Shown in pieces: positions 1 to 5,650 of a stretch of DNA of 7,343 nucleotides. Numbering within the stretch: the stretch's first letter is position 1; every line of letters begins with the position of its first letter. Made by a program: the position numbers and the translations under genes. The stretch is from an uncultured Clostridia bacterium (lineage in GTDB: Bacteria > Bacillota > Clostridia > Monoglobales > Monoglobaceae): NCBI GenBank assembly GCA_945878965.1, contig CAMCUJ010000068.1, positions 1-7,343 on the forward strand. The letters are read 5' to 3'. The notes beneath the pieces were generated by a model. That model did not search any database. It saw only the letters and a program-made list of their open reading frames with translations, and had not been told where the DNA came from.

Positions 1-30
1 ATCGAAATAGCAAAATATTATGATTGGGAA

Positions 31-123
31 TCAATTTTTAGAGGTTCCCTTTATAACTTTTTTATATGTTTCTTTATCAAGTAAATATTTATGCTCGTAT
101 CTGTTAAATACCTCTATTGCCAT
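31..123 (-). pseudogene. 5' fragment of a VTC-domain (polyphosphate polymerase-like) gene
   Basis: The minus strand reads from an ATG at 123-121 for 30 codons to a TGA at 33-31. The start is well supported: AGGAGGT lies at 137-131, seven bases upstream. The product begins MAIEVFNRYEHKYLLDKETY, which closely resembles the N-terminus of bacterial VTC-domain proteins (a conserved F-x-R-Y-E-x-K-Y-L motif contributing to the polyphosphate-synthesis tunnel). Family members run to well over 200 residues, so this is only the first strand or so of the domain. After about residue 24 (near position 50) the resemblance ends with IKGTSKN and a stop. The other two minus-strand frames also stop close by, so a single frameshift does not rescue it within the window. 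Most likely the gene was cut by an insertion, deletion or rearrangement near position 50. The family call rests on remembered motif similarity over about 20 residues. Confidence 0.5.
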
Positions 124-146
124 AATACTGACCTCCTTTTATCTGT

Positions 147-179
147 ATTATAAAATGCAAACATTAAACCAACCTTAAA
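147..179 (-). promoter_or_regulatory. Promoter with tandem 11-bp repeat upstream of the VTC fragment
   Basis: On the minus strand a perfect TATAAT lies at 152-147, ten bases before the ribosome binding site of the VTC fragment. Seventeen bases upstream the -35 position reads AGGTTG, a poor match to TTGACA. Directly upstream of the -10 are two adjacent 11-base units, TTTAAGGTTGG (179-169) and TTTAATGTTTG (168-158), matching at 9 of 11 positions. Head-to-tail repeats with an 11-base period are the usual operator form of OmpR/PhoB-type response regulators. A weaker TTTAA unit begins at 191. The repeats would lie at about -18 to -39, so the regulator could activate or repress. The -10 is clear; the operator role is inferred. 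Confidence 0.45.
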
Positions 180-239
180 TTTTGAATTAAATTTTAAAAT
201 TTTTTAATTTAGATTTTACTTTGCTATTTTAGACGAAAG

Positions 240-269
240 AAAACCGCCTTGATTTCTCAAAGCGGTTTT
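240..269 (-). terminator. Rho-independent terminator-like hairpin, possibly bidirectional
   Basis: AAAACCGC (240-247) pairs perfectly with GCGGTTTT (262-269). The stem continues inward as CTTGA/TCAAAG with one bulged A around a TTTC loop. On the minus strand the stem runs into TTTTCTTT, a usable uridine tract; on the plus strand only four T residues follow before A residues. It therefore best fits termination of leftward transcription, although no convincing minus-strand gene lies to its right within the window. It may belong to a decayed gene, or may shield the leftward VTC promoter from other transcription. Confidence 0.55.
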
Positions 270-466
270 AAAAAAGTTATTTGGCAGAAGTACACTTCTA
301 CTGCATCTATTAAGTTTTTCCGCTGTAAAGAACCTTGCATTTAATTAAACTGCGTTAATTTATAATAGTAACTGATGGTCGCTAATTAAAATCAACTATA
401 TTTGAGCAATGTTGTGTGCATTATTTGTAGATATTTTATAAAACCATTTATTATGTCGCAATGTGC
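270..466. other. Non-coding AT-rich spacer with one small hairpin
   Basis: No supported gene was found here on either strand. The only clear structure is a small hairpin: GCAGAAGT (284-291) faces ACTTC (294-298) and, after a short bulge, CTGC (301-304). A TATAAT at 361-366 has no good -35 at 17 bases (a TTGCAT at 335-340 is 20 bases away) and no ORF with a ribosome binding site after it. A short minus-strand ORF at 340-257 has no ribosome binding site. Confidence 0.5.
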
Positions 467-495
467 TTTACATTTTTTCTTTCATATGATATAAT
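467..495 (+). promoter_or_regulatory. Strong sigma-A promoter of the receptor-BMP operon
   Basis: TTTACA (467-472) and TATAAT (490-495) are separated by exactly 17 bases. TGA stands directly before the -10, giving an extended TG-N-TATAAT element. Transcription should begin near 502, leaving a 5' untranslated leader of about 30 bases before the ATG at 533. Because the promoter covers 467-495, the in-frame ATG at 461 lies upstream of the expected transcription start and cannot be the start used from this promoter. Confidence 0.8.
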
Positions 496-532
496 TAATA
501 TATATATCATTAATGGGGTTGGGGTAAATAAT

Positions 533-3500
533 ATGTTTAAAGCAAAAAGAAACTATATGATAATTTTATTTGTGATTGGATGTATTTTGCTGAATTATTT
601 TGGGAAAAATTTAGCAACCGCATTTACTTTACCTTTGTGGCTTGATTCTATCGGTACGGTATTGTCAGCATATGTACTTGGTCCTGTGTGCGGTGCAATT
701 ATAGGCGCATCCTCAAATATAATATCGTCATTTAATACATCAATATTTCATATCAGTTATGCAATAACCAGTATTGCTATAGGTATTACAGTAGGTATAT
801 GTGCAAAAAAAGGACTTATGGAGAATATATTCGGTATATTATCTACCTGTTTTCTTGTGGCTGTTATATCAACTTTACTATCAATACCGTTTAATTATAT
901 TTTTTTTAGCGGCAACGTGGGTAATGTATGGGGTGACGGCGTAATAGCCCTGCTTTGTAATTACGAATTTAACGAAATTGTAAGCCGTTTTGTCGGAGAA
1001 TTTTACATAGATTTTTTGGATAAAATCATAACCATACTTTTATTGGTGGGAATAATAAAAACATATCGCTGTTTTATAAAAAATAAAGGTTTTAAATTTA
1101 TATCATTATTAATTTTAGTTATAATAACAGGAAATAGTTTATCTCCTTTCTTTTTAATAAAGGCTGAAGCCGCTCGCCCAAATAATATAAGTTACAATAC
1201 ATATATACAAACCGTATATAACGGTTCAAATGGTTTGCCGGGCGGAATGGCAAATGATATTGCACAAACTCAGGATGGTGTTTTGTGGGTTGGAACATAC
1301 GGTGGTTTATATCGCTGTAGCGGACGTACATTTCGATTAATGAATGAATTTGAAACCGTAAAAAATGTAAACTGCCTATATACAGATGAATCGGGAAGAC
1401 TTTGGATAGGTACAAATGACCATGGAATATCAATTTGTATCAATGAAGAGATTTCAAATTCTCTTACCGAAAAAGACGGACTTCCATCTGATTCTGTAAG
1501 ATGTATTACTCAAAGCTCGGATGGTAATTATTATATCGGAACATCCGATAGTCTTGCAATTTTAAATATTTCAAGCGGTTTATCGGTTTATGATACAATA
1601 CCGGAAATTTTATACGCTTCCTCTGTTTCTGCCGATAAAATGGGTAATGTTGCCGTTGTAACAAATGCAGGTGAATTATATTTGGTAAAAGACGGTACAA
1701 TTATTGACAGTATAACCGACGCTAAATTATATACCTGCTGTACATTTGACGAAGACGGTACACTTTATGTAGGAACAACCGGAAATACAATTGATATTTT
1801 CAGTTTAGACGGCGAAAAGCTTGTAAAAACCTCATCAGTTTTATGCGGCGAATTATCACATATTAAATCCATATATTTTTCCGAAGACGGACGCAGATTT
1901 ATATGTGCAGATAACGGAATCGGATATCTTGATTCCAATATGAATTATAATTATCTTAACACAAACGACTTTAACAATTCAATTGATCATATGCTTATAG
2001 ATTATCAAGGAAATCTATGGTTTACATCTTCACGACTTGGTCTTTTGCATATGTGCGAATCAACATTTACAGAATTATATCCCAAAATAAACTTACCCAA
2101 AAATGTTGTAAACAGCACAATGAAATGGAATGGAAACTTTTATTTCGGAACTGACAGCGGTCTTGATATGATAGATGAAAGTATAACTTCCGTTTTAACA
2201 AATAATCTTACTGAGGAACTGAAAGATGTACGTATACGAAGTCTTATGGTTGATTCAAAAAACCATCTTTGGATATCGACTTCGGGAAAAGGTATATTGG
2301 AAGTATCCGAAGATGGCAATATAACATATTATAACAGCGCATTGGGTATGCCCGGCAATAAAACCCGTATGGCTTTAGAACTTAGCGACGGAACTGTTGT
2401 CTCAGCGGGAGATTCGGGAATTGCATATATCAAGAATGGCGAAATAACTAATGTATTAAACAGCAGTAACGGACTTACTAATCCCAAAGTTCTTTGTATG
2501 CTTGAGCTTTCCGATGGAACCCTTCTTGCCGGAACTGACGGAAACGGAATTGCAGTAATTAAAAACGGAGTGGTTACGCAGACTATTGATAAAAACGACG
2601 GTCTTGGTTCCGAGGTAGTTCTTCGTATGACTCCAAACTCTGACGGAACCGGAGTATTCATTATAACAAGCTGCAGTTTATGCTATATGGATAATAGCGG
2701 CAACATAAGAATTTTTGAAAATTTCCCGTATTATAATAATTATGATTTAATTGATAGTAAAAACGGTACAATATTTGTTTTAGGCTCTGCGGGTATCTAT
2801 GTAATAAATAAAAACGAGCTTTTATCCGGAAAGAAGCTAAATTACGAAGTTTTAAATTTTGAAAAGGGACTCAGAAACGCACTTACACCGAATTCGTGGA
2901 ATTACAAGGACGAAAATGATAATCTTTATCTTTCTACCGATTCGGGTGTAATTCATATGAATTTAAACAGCTATGATATACCGATTCGTTCATACAGAAT
3001 GTTATTAAAAACAATAAAGGCTGATGATAAAATTTATAATATTCAAAGCGATGAAATAACGTATATTAACAGTGGTGTAAGCAGAATTGAGATAATACCT
3101 GAAATAGTTAATTATTCTGTTAATTCTCCATATTTGAGCGTATGGCTTGAGGGTTTTGATGCTGAGCCTAAAATACTTTCTCAAGATGAGCTTTCGAATA
3201 TTGTATATACAAATCTGCCGAGCGGCAATTATACATTTCACTTAGCAACTCTTGATGAAAAGAGCGGAAAAATAACAGCTGAGGTTACTTGCCGAATTGT
3301 TAAGGAAAAAGAGATTTATGATAATTGGTGGTTTAGACTTTATCTAATCGCTGTGTTTGCTTTGGCTGTCGCCTACCTAACTTGGCTATTCGTAAGAACT
3401 CAGATACAAAAAACCATTCGGATGCACGAAAAAGAAATGGAATTTATAAGAAATCAAGTTAAAATGGGAAATGAAACTATTTTAACTATTGCACAGACGG

Positions 3501-4048
3501 TAGACGCAAAGGATGAAAATACGAGCCAGCATTCAACAAGAGTATCCGACTATTCTGTTTTGATTGCCAAAAAACTCGGTTACAGTGATGAAGACTGTGA
3601 AACATTGAGAAAAACCGCATTGCTTCATGATATAGGAAAAATCGGAGTGCCGGACAGCGTATTAAATAAGCCGGCAAGACTTACGGACGAAGAATATGAA
3701 ATTATGAAATCTCATGTTGTAAAAGGTGCAAAAATACTTGAAAACTTTAGTCTTGTTAAAAACGTAAGCGACGGAGCTCTTTATCATCACGAAAGATATG
3801 ACGGCAAAGGATATATAAACGGTTTAAAGGGTGAAGATATTCCTCTTAATGCACGTATTATAGGAATATCCGACGCATTCGATGCTATGACGGCAAATCG
3901 TGTATACAGAAAAAAGCTTGATTTTGATTTTGTTTTGGAAGAATTGAAAAAAGGCAGAGGAACTCAATTCGACCCTCAGTTAACTGATATTTTGCTTGAA
4001 CTTATCGATAGTGGTGTTATAGATGTTGAAAAAATATATAACTCATAA
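533..4048 (+). CDS. Membrane receptor: ECF S-like domain, double propeller, Y_Y_Y, HD-GYP phosphodiesterase
   Basis: This 1171-residue receptor is predicted to sense an extracytoplasmic signal and hydrolyse cyclic-di-GMP in the cytoplasm. Residues 1-180 form about six membrane helices resembling ECF transporter S-components (LPLWLDSIGTVLSAYVLGP at 33-51). A further helix at 187-208 ends in AEA-AR, like a signal peptide. Residues 241-812 carry about 14 Reg_prop-like blades with motifs such as DGVLWVGT, SGRLWIGT and QGNLWFTS, enough for two seven-bladed propellers. A Y_Y_Y domain (about 845-922) and a return helix (932-954) follow, then a basic/acidic linker. The HD-GYP domain (about 979-1165) has H1000, HDIGK at 1032-1036, HHERYDGKGYI at 1085-1095 and DAFDAMT at 1114-1120. 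The GYP proline is replaced by Ile1095. The start at 533 follows GGGG-rich bases and the promoter at 467-495; the longer ATG at 461 is excluded. Two-propeller plus Y_Y_Y sensors are known from Bacteroides hybrid two-component proteins. The ligand is unknown. Confidence 0.88.
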   Translation: MFKAKRNYMIILFVIGCILLNYFGKNLATAFTLPLWLDSIGTVLSAYVLGPVCGAIIGASSNIISSFNTSIFHISYAITSIAIGITVGICAKKGLMENIFGILSTCFLVAVISTLLSIPFNYIFFSGNVGNVWGDGVIALLCNYEFNEIVSRFVGEFYIDFLDKIITILLLVGIIKTYRCFIKNKGFKFISLLILVIITGNSLSPFFLIKAEAARPNNISYNTYIQTVYNGSNGLPGGMANDIAQTQDGVLWVGTYGGLYRCSGRTFRLMNEFETVKNVNCLYTDESGRLWIGTNDHGISICINEEISNSLTEKDGLPSDSVRCITQSSDGNYYIGTSDSLAILNISSGLSVYDTIPEILYASSVSADKMGNVAVVTNAGELYLVKDGTIIDSITDAKLYTCCTFDEDGTLYVGTTGNTIDIFSLDGEKLVKTSSVLCGELSHIKSIYFSEDGRRFICADNGIGYLDSNMNYNYLNTNDFNNSIDHMLIDYQGNLWFTSSRLGLLHMCESTFTELYPKINLPKNVVNSTMKWNGNFYFGTDSGLDMIDESITSVLTNNLTEELKDVRIRSLMVDSKNHLWISTSGKGILEVSEDGNITYYNSALGMPGNKTRMALELSDGTVVSAGDSGIAYIKNGEITNVLNSSNGLTNPKVLCMLELSDGTLLAGTDGNGIAVIKNGVVTQTIDKNDGLGSEVVLRMTPNSDGTGVFIITSCSLCYMDNSGNIRIFENFPYYNNYDLIDSKNGTIFVLGSAGIYVINKNELLSGKKLNYEVLNFEKGLRNALTPNSWNYKDENDNLYLSTDSGVIHMNLNSYDIPIRSYRMLLKTIKADDKIYNIQSDEITYINSGVSRIEIIPEIVNYSVNSPYLSVWLEGFDAEPKILSQDELSNIVYTNLPSGNYTFHLATLDEKSGKITAEVTCRIVKEKEIYDNWWFRLYLIAVFALAVAYLTWLFVRTQIQKTIRMHEKEMEFIRNQVKMGNETILTIAQTVDAKDENTSQHSTRVSDYSVLIAKKLGYSDEDCETLRKTALLHDIGKIGVPDSVLNKPARLTDEEYEIMKSHVVKGAKILENFSLVKNVSDGALYHHERYDGKGYINGLKGEDIPLNARIIGISDAFDAMTANRVYRKKLDFDFVLEELKKGRGTQFDPQLTDILLELIDSGVIDVEKIYNS

Positions 4049-4085
4049 AAAATATTTATATGTATCTACTTAAGGGAGTGAGTTA

Positions 4086-5279
4086 ATGAAACGAATATAT
4101 ATAATTACTGTACTTACCTCACTTGCAGTTATAATATCTGCATATTGTCTGCATAATTTTCTGATTCACAACGATGGTGATAAAAGTATAAAAGTTGGAT
4201 TTATTTATGTAGGTGATGCAAGTACGCCGTATACAAATAATTTTATCAAATCACAAAAAGCTATAGAAAATTATTACGGTGAACAAGTTGAAACAATAGA
4301 GAAGTATAATGTTACGGAAGGTAATGAAGAAACCGCTCTTAAGGAATTGGCTGATGCCGGATGTAATCTTATAATCACAACAAGCTATGGCTACGGAGAA
4401 ACAACCAAGGCTTTTGCAAAAGATCATCCCAATATTCAGTTTTGTCAAGCGACCTGTTCAAATGCAAATGATGAACCTATAGTTAAAAATTATCATACAT
4501 TTATGGGTGCTATTTATCAGGGCAGATATATCTCCGGAGTTGTGGCAGGTATGAAGCTTAAGGAACTGATTGAAGACGGATTAATTACAAAGGAACAAGC
4601 TAAAATAGGATATGTTGGTGCGTATCCTTATGCAGAAGTTATCTCAGGTTATACGGCGTTTTTGCTGGGGGTAAGGTCAATTGTTCCCGAGGCGAAAATG
4701 ACAGTTAAATATACAAATACATGGGGGGATTATATGATTGAAAAAAAATGTGCAAAGGAGCTTATAGATGACGGCTGTATAATTATATCGCAGCATTCTG
4801 ACACTGCCGGTCCTGCTGTAGCTTGTGAGGAAACGGAAAGAACAAAGACAGTATTTCACGTAGGTTATAATCAAAGTATGTCAAAAATTGCACCGACTAC
4901 ATATCTTACCGGTTCAAAAATCAATTGGGAACCGTATATTCTCTCTGCGGTACAAGCTGTTTTGAAAAACAAAAAAATTGAAAGCTGCGTAAACGGAAAT
5001 GTAAACGGAAATGATGTCGGAGCCGGTTTTGAACAAGGCTGGGTGCAGATGCTTGATCTTAACGAAATAATTGCGGCCGATGGAACGCAAGAGAAAATTG
5101 ATTTCATTATTGATGAATTTAAAAAAGGAAAGCTTCAGGTATTTAAGGGCGATTATATAGGTGTAAATCCAATTGATGAAAATGATAAATACGATTTGAA
5201 TAACGGATATATTGAAAACGAAAATTGTTCCGCTCCTACATTTTCGTATATACTTAAAGATGTTATAACCGTGGAGTAA
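4086..5279 (+). CDS. BMP family (PnrA/Med-like) extracytoplasmic ligand-binding protein
   Basis: This 397-residue protein belongs to the BMP family of periplasmic-binding-type proteins, whose known members (PnrA/TmpC) bind purine nucleosides outside the membrane. A hydrophobic segment at residues 4-22 exports or anchors it. The mature fold begins with KVGFIYVGDASTPYTNNF (36-53). Other family motifs are TTSYGYGETTKAFA (98-111), GRYISGVVAGMKLKE (146-160), GYVGAYPYAEVISGYTAF (175-192), SQHSDTAGPA (235-244) and VFKGDYIGVNP (352-362). Length is normal or slightly long. The only N-terminal cysteine, Cys21, is preceded by S-A-Y, a poor lipobox, so this may be a membrane-anchored or secreted protein rather than a typical lipoprotein. 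AGGGAG at 4073-4078 precedes the ATG. The gene starts 37 bases after the receptor gene with no terminator between them, so the two should be co-transcribed. No ABC permease or ATPase gene is adjacent, which hints at a role as binding partner of the receptor; this is inferred. Confidence 0.88.
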   Translation: MKRIYIITVLTSLAVIISAYCLHNFLIHNDGDKSIKVGFIYVGDASTPYTNNFIKSQKAIENYYGEQVETIEKYNVTEGNEETALKELADAGCNLIITTSYGYGETTKAFAKDHPNIQFCQATCSNANDEPIVKNYHTFMGAIYQGRYISGVVAGMKLKELIEDGLITKEQAKIGYVGAYPYAEVISGYTAFLLGVRSIVPEAKMTVKYTNTWGDYMIEKKCAKELIDDGCIIISQHSDTAGPAVACEETERTKTVFHVGYNQSMSKIAPTTYLTGSKINWEPYILSAVQAVLKNKKIESCVNGNVNGNDVGAGFEQGWVQMLDLNEIIAADGTQEKIDFIIDEFKKGKLQVFKGDYIGVNPIDENDKYDLNNGYIENENCSAPTFSYILKDVITVE

Positions 5280-5328
5280 AATAAGATACACTAATAGCGG
5301 AATAACTTTAAAATGCGGCATCACAACC

Positions 5329-5379
5329 AAATTAAGCTGTCTGCCGTCTATAGAGGCGGCTGTTGCCGCTTAATTTTTT
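5329..5379 (+). terminator. Intrinsic terminator of the receptor-BMP operon
   Basis: AAATTAAGC (5329-5337) pairs with GCTTAATTT (5368-5376) and runs into six T residues (5374-5379), 50 bases after the BMP stop codon. Two inner helices compete: GCCGTCT with AGGCGGC (5343-5349 with 5354-5360), or AGGCGGC with GCCGCTT (5354-5360 with 5365-5371, TGTT loop). Either gives a stable stem before the T tract. Confidence 0.8.
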
Positions 5380-5420
5380 CAGCGGGAGTACCTTTTTCCC
5401 GCTGAAAACGTTGAATAACG
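5374..5420 (+). repeat. 47-base structured repeat, copy 1
   Basis: Starting in the T tract of the terminator, TTTTCAGCGGGA (5376-5387) pairs over 12 bases with TCCCGCTGAAAA (5397-5408), with loop GTACCTTTT. A second small hairpin follows, CGTT-GAAT-AACG (5409-5420). The same unit recurs at 7295-7341 in the same orientation and in the same place, directly after a terminator. The copies match at 43 of 47 positions and the four differences make two compensating base-pair swaps. Its function is unknown; the large hairpin does not end in a T tract, so it is not an ordinary second terminator. Confidence 0.8.
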
Positions 5421-5475
5421 TTGCTTTGAACCCTATTGAATATTTGATAAGGTGATAAAATATAACCCGAAATAG

Positions 5476-5504
5476 TTGACAAAATTATAGATATTAGATA
5501 TAAT
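5476..5504 (+). promoter_or_regulatory. Consensus sigma-A promoter of the NSS transporter gene
   Basis: TTGACA (5476-5481) and TATAAT (5499-5504) are both perfect consensus hexamers with a 17-base spacer. Transcription should start near 5511, giving an untranslated leader of about 140 bases before the transporter ATG at 5651. The stretch between the repeat copy and this promoter (5421-5475) shows no gene. An unregulated promoter this strong would be constitutive, so control may act through the operator-like repeat or the leader hairpin just downstream. Confidence 0.8.
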
Positions 5505-5525
5505 AACTTTGATATATGGTTATTA
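5501..5525. promoter_or_regulatory. Inverted repeat over the -10 and start site (possible operator)
   Basis: TAATAAC (5501-5507) and GTTATTA (5519-5525) are a perfect 7-base inverted repeat with 11 bases between them, overlapping the -10 and the expected transcription start. A repressor bound here would block the promoter. The surroundings are very AT-rich, so chance is a real alternative. Confidence 0.3.
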
Positions 5526-5565
5526 GATGTTGATATATAAATTATTAAAATGCTAATTGGTATTT

Positions 5566-5596
5566 GACGTCTTCTTAAGATACAGAGGACGTTTTT
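5566..5596 (+). terminator. Terminator-like hairpin in the NSS leader (possible attenuator)
   Basis: ACGTCTTCT (5567-5575) pairs with AGAGGACGT (5584-5592), nine pairs including one G-T, with an 8-base loop TAAGATAC. Five T residues follow at 5592-5596. It lies about 55 bases into the expected transcript and 55 bases before the transporter start, downstream of a perfect promoter. Such a site suggests transcription attenuation or a short leader RNA. I see no matching antiterminator, known riboswitch core or leader peptide with a ribosome binding site. Confidence 0.55.
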
Positions 5597-5650
5597 GTGT
5601 ATTAATATTATTTAATCACCAAAAACAGAAAAAATATTAGGAGAGTTAAT

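Noticed and set aside
257..340. A 27-codon minus-strand ORF ending inside the 240-269 terminator
   Set aside because: It has no ribosome binding site, a stop codon directly upstream, and no recognisable family; it is probably chance, though it could be the remnant of a decayed gene.
335..366. Possible promoter TTGCAT ... TATAAT
   Set aside because: The spacer is 20 bases, the region is very AT-rich, and no ORF with a ribosome binding site follows before the strong promoter at 467-495.
2329..2661. A 110-codon minus-strand ORF inside the receptor gene, and similar antisense ORFs at 1119-1433 and 4914-5330
   Set aside because: They lie antisense to well-supported coding sequence with clear protein motifs, lack promoters and ribosome binding sites, and show no family resemblance.
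5511..5566. Leader peptide or known riboswitch in the NSS leader
   Set aside because: The short ATG-initiated frames at 5516, 5527 and 5549 have no ribosome binding sites and no run of one amino acid codon, and no known riboswitch core was recognised.
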